From contig OY821742.1 in the NCBI GenBank assembly GCA_963682055.1, forward strand, positions 25,887,060 to 25,951,059: DNA of 64,000 nt, in the 5' to 3' direction. This document shows, piece after piece, positions 23,457-33,897 of this stretch. Under the pieces are notes generated by a model. The model saw nothing but the letters and a program-made list of their open reading frames with translations, did not search any database and was not told where the DNA came from. Source of the stretch: Primula veris (lineage: Eukaryota; Streptophyta; Magnoliopsida; Ericales; Primulaceae). The translations under genes were made by a program, and so were the position numbers. Position 1 is the first letter of the stretch, and each line of letters starts with the position of its first letter.

Positions 23457-23717
23457 ATTATGACAAAATAATGATGATTTTACAAGTATAACAAATATCT
23501 CCTCCATTTTAACAAATCGCAATTTCTCTAAATATCAAATTTCTCCCCATTTGGCATTATCAAAATGCAATAAAAAATACGGGGTAATGTGGAGGGTTTT
23601 CAAATAAAAAATCAAAACATGAAAAAATGTTATTATGATGCATATGCCCCAACTAATCACATATATGTAAATATTATAGAGTAGAGTATACCGAATATGT
23701 GATGTTGAGTCCGCTCT

Positions 23718-25032
23718 CTAATGGTATTTGCTTTGAGAGTTTCCAAGTCCAAATAAGTGGTACCATTTGTTGGTATGCCTTCCACCTTTGTCGATCAATG
23801 GTACTTCATTTTTTATGGTGGAGTCGATTTTATTGACTTCCATGAATTTTACCGGTGTTGTCAACCAATTGTTGATTTTCTCCTTTTGAACGGAGATACC
23901 TACAACACAAGTTTTGTCCTTTGGTCCCCAATTTCTTTTGGGTCCGACATTGTTAGTGACTTGGGTCTTTACTACCCATTTCAAATCGCTTCTACTAACA
24001 TGAAAACGATAAGGGCATCTAGAAGAAATATGCTCATTTTTACTACAATGTATACAATGCATAGACTTATTCGCATAACGAGATTTATACGAAGTTTTGG
24101 AAAGGTTTTTAGGAGTATCCAATTTGGTTTGAAAACCTAAACCTTTTCTATCATTAAAAGATTTTTGAAAAATCTTGGAAGTACTCCTTTTGGTAAAAAC
24201 AACCTCTTGTTTAGGTGGAGTAGGAGTTTTAGAAATGTTAGAGGCTTTGACGAAGTGGGTTTTGTTTGAATTAGAACTAAATGATTTGTGTTGAATTTTT
24301 CTCGTCATCGAATAGCTCATCGCTTTCGTCACAAGTTGTTCCTTTGAAAGCTATCTCCTTCTTTTTCGAGATTGGCTTGTGACTATTGAGGGTGATCTCG
24401 TGAGTAATGAGTGAACCCGTCAATACAGCAAGAGTGTATGTGTTCATGTCGTGCGCCTCTTAAATTGCGGTGACCTTTGGTTCCCATTCTTTCGGTAAGC
24501 TCCGAATCACCTTTGAAACGATTTCCTTACAAGATAAATACTTACCAAGAGATGTTAATCCATTAGTAATAGTGGTAAATCTAGCAAGCATATCGGAAAT
24601 AGTTTCTCTCTCGCTCATTTTAAAAAGCTCGTAGTCATGAACTAAAAGTTGGAGTTTGCAATCCTTAACTTGGTTAGTTCCCTCGTGCATAACCACTAAC
24701 TTATCCCACATACCCTTAGCCGTTTTACAAGCGGAAGTTTTGTTGTACTCGTTAGGGGAAATGACACAAACAATAGCGTACATTGCTTTAGCGTTAGTAG
24801 AGTAGGCTTCTAGTTGAGCGTTATCTAAGTCCTCTACGGGGATTGAGTTTTCGCTATTTTCGGATGTAGGTGTGGAATATCCTACTTTTATGCTCATCCA
24901 AAGTTTAACATTATAGCTTTGCAAAAACATATTCATCTTATCTTTCCAATATGAATAATTTACCCCATCAAAAAATGGTGGAGTATTGGGCGATGAAGCA
25001 ATACCGGAAGTGAAATTAAGCATGTTAGCCAT
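23718..25032 (-). pseudogene. gag of Copia C, internally deleted
   Basis: Start Met at 25032 (MANMLNFTSGIASS). The core reads FFDGVNYSYWKDKMNMFLQ and MHEGTNQVKDCKLQLLVHDY, close to Copia A. A TAA follows VTAI at about 24460 and a frame change lies near 24310. The last part holds a zinc knuckle CIHCSKNEHISSRC and KWVVKTQVTNNVGPKRNWGP, the region that normally sits just before protease. The first zinc knuckle seen in A is missing, and everything after this point in pol is gone. Bases 23457-23717 between gag and the polypurine tract hold no domain. Confidence 0.88.
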
Positions 25033-25079
25033 CGGGATCTAAACTCTAAAATCGCTAGATTTCTATATGCAAGAGTCTT

Positions 25080-25092
25080 GGCTCTGATACCA
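25080..25092 (-). promoter_or_regulatory. tRNA-iMet primer binding site of Copia C
   Basis: The minus strand reads TGGTATCAGAGCC exactly, two bases after the LTR end. Confidence 0.95.
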
Positions 25093-25094
25093 AT

Positions 25095-26187
25095 TGTTGG
25101 CCTGTGTGGCTAAACCTTAGGGGGGGGGGGGTGAATAAGGTTTTAGGCATTTTTGCGTAATTAAAATTCTAAGCGCAACTAACAACCCAACTAGCTCAAT
25201 ATATGTTTGCGATAATAAATATGCGATGATAATATATGAATAAATTGAAACATGCGCACAATCACAAAAATATAAGTTGCGGAAAGTAAAAGTTAAGGAA
25301 AGAAATTGACACCGCGATTAATAGAGGTTCGGAAAATCGGCCTACGTCCTCTCCTCGGTATTCAAGCTACCGAGTATTTCACTAAAAATCTTCTTTCCGA
25401 TTTTACAAATCCTAACGAGCTCAATCAATCGATTGGCTCACCCTCTACCCGAGGTTCTTACTCTTGATACAAGTGCAAGCGAACACGTCTACGAGTCAAC
25501 GACTCCCCCTCACTCTATGAGTACCCAAGTGTTTAACCTAGAACTTTTAACCAACACTTTGGCTTAAAAGCTTCTACCCAAACACTCACTCACAAATGAG
25601 TTTATAAAACGCTCTTTACAAAATTGTTGAAATTAAAACAACTCTCACAATTTGATTGCTTCTAAATAAGCTAATTTGTGATATTTGATTTTGTTCGATC
25701 TTGGTTTGAGCTTGTATTCGCTTTCTCTTCAATTTCTCTATTTTTGAGCTTTTTCTCACCAATGGTGATTTTAAGTGCTTTTGGATGGAAAGAGGTTGAA
25801 GGATTATGATTTGTATCTCTTGGAATTTTTCAAACAATGAATTTTGGGAGGTATTTGAAGGATAAATGGCCTTGTTACCGTTGTATGAGGTGTTATGCTT
25901 TTATCCATTGGTTTTAAGCAATTTCCCAAAATAAGCTGAAAAGCTGTTTTTGAAATCTGCAGAAAATGATCGGTCATTTTCTGCATTCGATCGGTCATTT
26001 TATAGATTCGACCGGTCGTTTAAAAGACGACCTCACTGGAAGAATTTTGGACCAAAACGATCGGTCGTTTTTGTCCAGACGATCGGTCGTTTTCTGGCAA
26101 TCTTCAGTATTCCCGCTTTACTTCGAATGCTTGTAATTTCTTCGTTTTAGCTCCGATTTTGGTTCCGCTTGAACCGTTGGCTTTGTA
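25095..26187 (-). repeat. 5' LTR of Copia C, lacking its first ~170 bp
   Basis: The inner end is TGTTGGCCTG (plus strand, 25095) with a run of 12 G at 25120-25131. The match to the left LTR stops at GTTGGCTTTGTA (26187), after which Copia B integrase sequence starts at once. Five hairpin motifs lie at 25968-26095. Confidence 0.9.
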
Positions 26188-26703
26188 CCCATATCTAGAG
26201 TAATTGTCAATAAATGTGACAAAATACTCATAACCTCCTCTAGCTTGGATATTCAAGGGTCCACACAAATCAAAATGAATTAATTCTAACGTTTCCATAG
26301 CCCTATTATATTTGGCCGAAAACGGACGCTTTGTCATCTTACCTTCTAAACACTATTCAAGGACTGGAAGTGCCTCTACTTCCAATGAGCGTAAAGACCC
26401 ATCTTTAACCAGTCTTGTAATTCGATTTAGATTAATATGACCTAAGCACAAATACCAAAGATACGTTTCAATCATTTCCGAAGGACTTTTCCTCTTAGAT
26501 GGTTTACGATTAGTAATGTTATTAGATTCCCTCAGATGCATAGTAGGTAAGCCATCATTAATAATAAATATACCATTCACCAATGTAGTAGAACAGATAA
26601 CAAGTTTATCCATTTTAATAATAACCGAATCATTAAAATAAACTGAATATCCGTTTTTTACAATACTAGAAACAGAAATCAAATTCCTTCTAATCGAAGG
26701 CAC
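26188..26703 (-). pseudogene. pre-integrase and start of integrase of Copia B
   Basis: Reads PSIRRNLISVSSIVKNGYSV, then LWYLCLGHINLNRITRLVKD (His part of the zinc region), a stop near 26353, KRPFSAKYNRAMETLELIHF, DLCGP with the first catalytic Asp, and FVTFIDNYSRYGY, where it ends at Copia C. Protease and gag upstream are absent; from 26704 to 26777 there is only a short AT-rich remnant before the LTR. Confidence 0.85.
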
Positions 26704-26777
26704 ATAAAGAATGTTTTTCCAAAATTAAAAGCATATTACTACAAAATGAAATACTAATGCTTCCAACTGCAACTCCT

Positions 26778-27660
26778 ACAATCAATTTAAATTGTGATTT
26801 ATTCCACTAAAGATCACGACTGAACTCTCTATCATAATCTGAATATCTAATTCGTTCCAATTGTCAAACATGTTCATTATTTCCCCACGTAAAGATTAAT
26901 CAGATACTCATTTATTAAATTAAATCACTGACTGATTTCTTATTTAATAAATGTATTATCCCTAAGCCTGTCCGCTTAACTTATTTATTGTGTCGGATTA
27001 TAAATCCATCTACAGGGTTTGCATGAACAAAACTTATAAGCTTCCTCAAGGGAGAATCATCAACCCCTTACGGGACGTGGATTTCTTTTATTACTAATAA
27101 ACACTGATACGAATAATGCTGTCATCCAACTCATTAAGTTTATTGACTCGTGACGAATCTCATCATGTATGAATCAAAATGACAAACACATCCATACATG
27201 TCTAAATAGGAATATAGGAATTAAGAGCATAAACAATAAGCATGATCACGAGTTATAAATCATTTTGTCTAGTCAGTCACCAAATGATTATTTCGTAACA
27301 GTCATGTTTAATACACACAAAGTGCACTAGTAAATAGAGTTGAAATTTATCCGTTCTTTGTAGTCAAGACAGACCTACTAAAACCATGTACTACAACTCT
27401 ACTGATGGTGTGTCCATTTCCATGTAAAGTTGTAAACATATAACTTATATTCTATTAGAACCAACAGTCTAATCTTCGGTGTGTAAGCTGTACTCTACAC
27501 ACTAGACCATCTACTAAATAGAATAATAGACACTTATTTAGTCACTCAAACAATAATGATAAATAACAATTGCTCATATTATTCTCATTAAATAGATCAA
27601 TTCAAAACATTGTCAAATATAAATCCAAAAACAAGCATGTCTTTTAGTATATTTCTAACA
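26778..27660 (-). repeat. 5' LTR of Copia B, truncated (883 bp)
   Basis: It matches the left LTR of B from position 11726 onward, then 21048-21696. The inner 381 bp of the LTR and the primer site are deleted. The outer end TTTCTAACA abuts the target duplication. Confidence 0.9.
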
Positions 27661-28175
27661 CACACGACTTCTTTTCATAGGCGCACAACCCTATCAGGAG
27701 AGATCTAGATGGATACGACTCCCCTCTGAAGACACATCATTACTATTAAGGAGAGGCCCTATCATCATTCATTCACGGCACTCGCCACCCAAAATTGGAG
27801 CTAACGGGTAGCGTGAGACGAAGAATAAAAAATTCGACAATCACGAAGAATCTCCAAGGAGAAGGCCTTATTATCTAAAGGCCCTAACATTTAGGAGAAA
27901 AGTCGCTTTAGCTACACTTGAACCTCAAGACGCACATAACCTAATTCGAGGCATATACCCTCCACCTCAAAACATGATCTCCATGAAATATTTCTGATTG
28001 GCGAGGAAATAACCATGGAAGAAATTACAAAGATCGCGAAAAGAAGAACAAAGTGCAAAAGAAGTTCAAAGGGTCATTAGAAAAATGACCAAGAGACACA
28101 CTAAGGAAGTGAGCAGAATAAACGCTCCTCGTAAACAAGAAATGCGATTCACCCTGAAAGAACACTTCTCCAAGA

Positions 28176-28450
28176 GAGTCGCTCCTCCCAACGAGCACAC
28201 TCCTCCCAGAAAGCATGCTATGCCCTGAGAGACGCTCCTCCTAGCAATCATGCTCCTCCCAGAAAGTCGCTCCTCCCAACAAGTCGCTCCTCCTAGAGAG
28301 CCGCTCCTTCCATCGAGCATGCTTCTTCTAGCGAGTCGCTCCTCCCAAAGAGCCGCTCCTCATTGAAAGTACGCTCCTCCCAGAGATTACGTTCTTTTAG
28401 CGAGTATGCTTCTCTCAAGAAGCATGCACCCCATAAGAAGCAGGCATCTC
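28176..28450. repeat. about 21-bp imperfect minisatellite
   Basis: Roughly a dozen units built on GTCGCTCCTCCCA or GCATGCTCCTCCCA, spaced mostly 20-22 bp. Because the unit is near a multiple of three, it yields a repetitive minus-strand frame that is not a gene. Confidence 0.85.
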
Positions 28451-28861
28451 CCATACGAGAAGGCGCAACTCATTGGATAGAGAGGCAGGGGTCCAGGGGG
28501 CATGCCCTCGTCACATCATGGGGCTTGCCTCCCCACACGAAGATATCAAGAAACGCTATTTATCGGATCAGAAGGCATAATTCATGTTGATCAGGAGTCA
28601 CGATATGCGTAGATTGCAAGGCCATGTCCAAAGAAAATGCCCCCTTTCACATCATAGGGCTTGCCTCATGCATATCGAGAAGCACCTTTTTCGTTGACCG
28701 AGAGGCGTTCCTCCTACACTAGGAGGTACGAATCATCAACAATCAAACTTTCCAAGAGGAATCGAAGACAGTCCTCACTCAAAAATAACATAACTTATCA
28801 ACCAAGAGGACATGAGACAACTGTCCCTAATGAATACAATAGTCCAAGAAAATTACACATA

Positions 28862-29096
28862 CTCCCTCCGTTCCCAATTAATTGTCCACTGCGAAACTAC
28901 CTGTAATTTTGACCGACCAATCACTTGTATTAAAATTGTCGGAATGAAAATTTTCAAAATTTAATTATATAGTTCAAACATTAAATTATATGATTTAGTT
29001 TTGAAATTTTTCATTTCAAAAATTTTGATACATGTTATAAGACGGTCTAAATTGCACGTAATTTTGTAAACGACAATTAATTGGGAACGGAGGGAG
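28862..29096. mobile_element. Stowaway-like MITE (235 bp)
   Basis: The ends are CTCCCTCCGTTCCCAATTAA and its reverse complement (TTAATTGGGAACGGAGGGAG), flanked on both sides by TA (28860-28861 and 29097-29098). Terminal CTCCCTCC and a TA duplication are the signature of Tc1/mariner-derived Stowaway MITEs. It has no coding sequence, is AT-rich, and carries longer imperfect inverted internal sequence. Confidence 0.93.
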
Positions 29097-29739
29097 TAGT
29101 TTATTGAAGAATCATCGACAATCGACAATGGGCCCCCTTTATAATGGGAAGCTCAGACGAAGATGAAATGAAGATTAGTGCATATAAAAGGACGTACCTA
29201 AAAGAATTCGACGAAGAGAAGAGTCAGATCTAAAAGGACTTCACGAGTCATTCCACCACTGTTGGGGATATCTCCACCAGATCTCAAGGGGCCTACCTTA
29301 GAGGTGACATCTTGACCAATCCCATTCTGCAGAAATCCTTGGAGACAGAATTCGAAAGACTACGAGTTCACCTAAGGGTAGCAATTATGAAGATTTGTGG
29401 TCATCATGGAAGAGGTTACTATCGTCATCGAGGCCTATTTGGCAGGTTCAGTGAGAGGTGGTTACCCAAAGGAAGAAAAATGAAGACCAAGCAAGGTTGC
29501 GATTCTCACCAGCTGTATTTCGACATTTCCCTTCTCAAGGCACACTGCCAAGACACGGGGAGGAGAATGATGGGAACATCAACATCAACATTCATCTCGC
29601 ACTGTATGAAGTCTAGACATTGGTGTTAGGCAAGTTGAATGTTCCAAAGAGGGAAAAAGACGTTTGAAGAAGGAAGCAACACAAAAGTCAGCATAACCTC
29701 TTCGCACATGGGCTTAGTCACTCCTCGAAGAAGTTTAGT

Positions 29740-29995
29740 CCCTTATGAGGAAAGTTTATCTCTTTTAAAAGATAAGTAAATCGTCACAAGAGCTAGTTAG
29801 CCCTCTTCAGAGGATTTTAGTCTTTTACGAGGGAAGTTTATCTCTTTCAAGAGATCTATAAGTCCTCACGAGAGGCAGCTACCTCTCTTTAGAGGAGTTT
29901 AGTCCTTTACGCGGGAAGTTTATCTCTTTTAAAAGATCTATAAGTCCTCACGAGAGCTAGTTACCTCTCTTCAGAGGAGCTTAGTCTCTCTAGAG
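29740..29995. repeat. 82-bp tandem repeat, about three copies
   Basis: GGAAGTTTATCTCTTT recurs near 29749 (GGAAAG), 29831 and 29913, a period of 82 bp, together with AGATCTATAAGTCCTCACGAGAG. Each unit is rich in short inverted pieces (CCTCTT...AGAGG). Confidence 0.85.
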
Positions 29996-30311
29996 ACATT
30001 CATCTCTCTTCGGATCGAGAAAGTGGTTCCCCGAGGAGGAGGAGAAAGTGGTTCCCCAAACAGACCGGATTCATTCTTTGTCCCATGACTGATTCAAGGA
30101 CAACGGTCGTGGTATAGGGGTGCCTATGATGACTCGGATACCCCATTGTTTGCCAAGGAACATTGTGACCATAGAACTGGACATAAGGTACTATCAGGGC
30201 ATTGATGACTTAAACTCTCCCAAAGAGGTGGATAGTATTCGAGTCCGAAGAAGGGAAAGAAACTTCAAACTACGAGAGTCCGATTCTCACACTCCCGTAG
30301 GGAGCTATTGA

Positions 30312-31150
30312 TGGAGGTTAAAATGTAGGGCTTAAACTCTGCATTAAATGCAATACATGGAGTAAGACGTAATAATTAACCTAGCAATTAATGAGTAATT
30401 AATGGCCCTCGTGAGGGGGACAGTTAGGGGTTTCACTTTCCCCCCGCACCCCTTCGAGGAGCTGATGTGCAAGATAAGCACAAAGAGATACTAATAAGAC
30501 ACTATCAGGTAGTAAATATCCTTATAAGGAAAGATGACATCAAATCTATATAGAAAACGTCCCATAAAGATATTGTCTAATCTAGAAGGAAAAACTTCTT
30601 ATCACACAAGGAAACAGAATCTCCTATGAGGAGTATAATTCTAGCCACTCAGACAAGTATATTATGGGGTTCGAGAGGGAGGCAATGCCAAGTGAAAAGG
30701 GGTCTTCTCCCTAGTTTATATATAGCGAGGATCGTGGTCCTCGGGGAAGCCCCTTCTTGAGAAGGCTAGCAACAACACTCTTACTCAAGAGCAAGTCAAA
30801 GTCGGCGGACATATGGAAAGATACAAAAGAGATCATTATAGCATATCCTTGAAATTGCAAGAGATATATTATGGAATGATCAGATATAATTGTCAAGATT
30901 ATGCTTATCAAGGAGATCTACCCTAGATCATCATCTGCCTATATAAGAAGCTCATTAACCATGAAAAAAAGGATCCAAAAATATTATCTCAATCTCACTC
31001 TCATACACTAAATACGGGTATTTCTAAACCCTACTCATAATCAATACAAATTAAATATATTATATACACCTCCTTACAACTCCGCAAGGTGAAGGAGGGT
31101 GAACGGTGGTAAAACCACTAAGTCCCCCTTGATCTTAGCTTGAGTGTGCA
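30312..31150 (+). repeat. gypsy LTR of G1 (truncated at its 3' end)
   Basis: It begins TGGAGGTTAAAATGTAGGG and matches the G2 LTR at 40126 in several blocks: the start, AGCAATTAATGA, CCGAGGAGCTGA-like sequence, ACTCCGCAAGG and GAGGGTGAACGGTGGT, and CCCCCTTGATCTTAG. The match ends near 31150, where the G2 LTR goes on for another 120 bp. Confidence 0.7.
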
Positions 31151-31229
31151 GATATTACGTATCTACAAGCGAAGATGGTAGGCAAACCCTACAATGGAAT
31201 TTTACCATTAACTCAAAGCACTGGAAAGT

Positions 31230-31520
31230 CTGCAAGCGTGACATGTCCCTTAAAGGAAACAAATACTCGTTAATGAAAACAAGACTAATGTACACATTTT
31301 CGGATAAATCAACTAATCATTCGGTCCAAGTTTCTTTTTAATAAGAAAAGGCCTTAAAAACCGAGTGAGTAATTCTTTGTGAGAATTTGTAAGGTACAAC
31401 TCTCGACGAATACAGACCATTACATAATCACCTTCATTAAAATTGATTTTTGTGCGATAGACATTTGCCGCACACTTATAAGATTAATTGTTCATATAAA
31501 ATTTTCTTCTCAGGTCAGCA
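31230..31520 (-). pseudogene. C-terminal integrase fragment of a Ty3/gypsy element
   Basis: One minus-strand frame reads YKCAANVYRTKINFNEGDYV, then MVCIRRELYL, then RFLRPFLIKKKLGPND. This is the GDYVMV block and following strand of the integrase C-terminal domain of chromovirus-like gypsy elements. Upstream and downstream parts are missing, so this is an isolated fragment between the G1 LTR and the Athila-like remnant. It is opposite in strand to both. Confidence 0.65.
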
Positions 31521-31699
31521 TGTAGGTTACGAATATGGTAGCAAAAGTATCGATTGAGTTGATTTTTAGGGGGCCACATATGATAGATAGTGGAATGAGG
31601 TCAATAAGGTAATGAAAGGTATCACTTTGGACGATTTCAAGAGGGATTTCTTTAAGTCGATCGGTTAATGATTACCTAATAGGTATGATAGTTTTTGGG

Positions 31700-32547
31700 G
31701 TAGGAATTAAGGTATTTAAGGCGAGTCTAGGATTATTTCATATGTATTCATGCGTTTTTATATCAATTTTGTGTTTTTTCAGTCAATTTGTGTTTATTTG
31801 TATTTTTACAAGTAAGAGAATTGGATTGAGATGAAAACGAGACTTGTATGAAAAGAGTACCAAAGAATTCACTAGTTTGAAAAAACAAAGATTAAAGATG
31901 CTTAAAATCAGCTAATAGAAGTATTAAACGAGATATTGGTTGAGCCCAACGAAGCCCACGAAACCACGCGTTATCATCTTGATCCAGTGAATCTAACCAG
32001 TTACCTTAACCTATTACTAACAATATTTTAAATTAGTCTCTTAAACACTTTCTCTCTCTAGTTTTTTTCTCCTTTTCATATATTTTTGGGATACTTTTAC
32101 GGTTTTACCAATTTGGATGCAAGATAAGTGATTTATAATGATCTTTACTATCATTTTTAGTGCTTGATTATGGTTTTCACTCTCTAATTTGGTATTTGTT
32201 TTATCTAATACCACTTTCTTTATTTTTTGTCTTTTTAGAAATTGACAATTTTCAAATAGTAAGGAATGCTTAATCGAAAACATAATCGAAAGTTGCTAGA
32301 CATAAACGAATTAGGTTGTACAACTCTTGCATGTTCATTGTAGGAAAAATAGTTTAGTTAGTAAAAAATATATTTGTTGGAACCTAGAGAAAGAGAATCA
32401 GCATCGCTAAGGCGAAATCTAGGATCTTTATGAACTAAAAACTTTACTCGTGTATCGACCCCGTAATCCCATGAATTTATATTAAAACTGCACTAGTAAT
32501 CTTGTGAGGCTTTGTTAGGTGGAATAAACATGTAGTAGAGGCCCTCA
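31700..32547 (+). repeat. LTR of the decayed Athila-like element
   Basis: It shares blocks with the LTR at 41503-42471, such as TGCAAGATAAGT, TTTATGA-CTTTGCTATCATTTTTA and GAAAATATATT. Boundaries are approximate. Confidence 0.6.
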
Positions 32548-32719
32548 AAATTTTATCACCGTTGCCACATTTAATTTCAGGTTGATATTGGTTCGAAAAA
32601 ACCCCGGAAATTGGGTTTAAAAGTAACCAAAAAGCTATCTGGTCACAGTTTGGTATTCTATCAAAAACAGATCTTGTAACGTAATCAATTATCCTAACAT
32701 TAAAAAATGGAGTAATGCA

Positions 32720-33290
32720 CTTGGAAATGAAACAACTATCGAGCTATTCTTAAACCTTATCGCTCCAGTTGAGTTGTATTGCATTGTATTTGAGTCTGGT
32801 TAGGACGAATTCTTTCTACATGATTCTATTCTTGTAAAATTGCTTTCAAATGGTATAAATAGTGAGATCCCTTAATCTTTTCTTAAGGATTTCACCGATA
32901 CATGGAAATTGCGATATAATGATGGAATACCGCTTGTTCGGATACTATCAAAGTTGTTATACTTTTCTCCGAAACAAAAGGTCTTAGAATGGTACAATAA
33001 CTTACCAAGTAATTCAATTAAAACTTGGAGTGATATGGTGGATCACTTCCTTAGATAGTACTACTCTGTTTCTCGTTTATCACAAACTCGTCAACAAGTT
33101 CGAGTGTTTCCTTCATGAAATAAAAGACCCATATCATGAAGTATGGTATCATTTCAATAGCCTTTTTAGAAGTGGTCATTCACAAGGTTTCTCGATGGAA
33201 AGAATTATCCGGATTTTTTATACCAATATGCTGCTTGTATGGAAACAGGTTATGGGTACTGTTACCTAGGGTCAATTTCCCATTTTAAAT
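32720..33290 (+). pseudogene. gag remnant of the decayed Athila-like element
   Basis: It aligns by eye with 43304-43800 (GCATTGTATTTGA, AGAATGGTA, AACTTGGAGTG). Recognisable residues such as YHEVWYHFNSLFRSGHSQGF correspond to the gag capsid block FYEAW..F..LL..CPHHG known from Athila. Many stops and frame changes are present. A K-rich tail at 33620-33740 parallels 44060-44170 of the other copy. Confidence 0.6.
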
Positions 33291-33897
33291 CCAAATGAAG
33301 AGGAATGATATTTAATCTTAATCGTGCAAATGACGCCAAGTTAGGTACATCCAAATGAACCTGAACAAACAAAAGACTTAGAAAAAAGTGATTGGTCCAA
33401 GTGTTTGAGACCCTAGTATACCATGCTCACCATCAGAGTTTGATCCTTTGTGTCCGCAAAGCTAGTTACCTCCATATAGATGGTTATTAATTATCAAAAG
33501 TCAAGTTCATCCAATCTCAAATACCAAAGCTCATCCAATACATTCTTCACCTCAAGACTTTCAACCAAGATACTCACTTCGTAATGGATAACGTGAATCA
33601 AACTAAATTATTTTCAAATACTTGGAAGAGAGAACTTGTTCGAATTTTGAGGGTAGTCTACTACTCTTTTGCGGGACAGTTGGTACTCCTAAACCTGTAA
33701 AGAAAAAGAAGAATAAGAAAATATAGGAAAAAAAGGAGAAAAGATGGGCTAAACATAAACTAAGTGTAACATTGCTGTTAATCTTAGAAAGTGGCCCAAA
33801 TATCAATAAATCTACTCATACTCCCAAGAGAGCACAACCGCAACAGACTAAGAAGCTATTGATCGATAATCCTTTTGAGGAGGAAAAATAAGATGAT

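Larger units (their letters stand above)
22244..26187 (-). mobile_element. SIRE-like Ty1/copia element C, gag only, ends truncated
   Basis: Related to A by gag and LTR motifs but from a different subfamily. On the minus strand: truncated 5' LTR (25095-26187), exact tRNA-iMet primer site, gag, polypurine tract, 3' LTR (22244-23441). Protease, integrase, RT and RNase H are all missing. Both outer ends are lost (about 66 bp on the left, about 170 bp on the right), and no target duplication can be found. The sequence of B on both sides is also missing. Confidence 0.88.
11345..27660 (-). mobile_element. Ty1/copia element B, host of two nested insertions
   Basis: It is flanked by a perfect 5-bp duplication CACAC (11340-11344 and 27661-27665), and removing it restores the 709-bp repeat. 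Ends are TGATAGAAA (left) and TTTCTAACA (right). On the minus strand the right end is the 5' LTR. Its 3' LTR (left) is split by Copia A, and its interior is replaced by Copia C with flanking deletions. Gag, protease and most of pol are missing; only a pre-integrase/integrase piece and an RNase H piece remain. Those pieces look unlike SIRE-type copia, so this is a different copia lineage that I cannot name with confidence. Confidence 0.88.
27666..30311 (+). other. repeat-rich, non-coding remains of gypsy element G1
   Basis: The end of the second 709-bp repeat copy (27666-27745) is followed by 2.5 kb without a recognisable domain. It holds the 21-bp minisatellite, a MITE and the 82-bp tandem repeat listed separately, and ends at an LTR start at 30312. 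I infer that this is the 3' non-coding part of a gypsy element. Short frames here (for example 29312-29629 and 30120-30311) match nothing I know. Confidence 0.5.
31700..33897 (+). mobile_element. decayed Athila-like element, 5' part
   Basis: A diverged relative of the element at 41503. An LTR (31700-32547) starts after a G-rich tract, then comes a degraded primer site (ATCACCGTTGCCAC near 32555, resembling a tRNA-Asp complement). The leader TTAATTTCAGGTTGATATT is shared with 42497, followed by a gag remnant and a K-rich tail. A solo LTR interrupts it at 33898. Its sequence continues at 36066 for a few hundred bases, and I cannot fix its far end. Confidence 0.7.

Noticed and set aside
28025..28320. 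Minus-strand frames with repeated SLGG/GRS-type peptides
   Set aside because: They are produced by the 21-bp minisatellite and have no start context or flanking gene structure.
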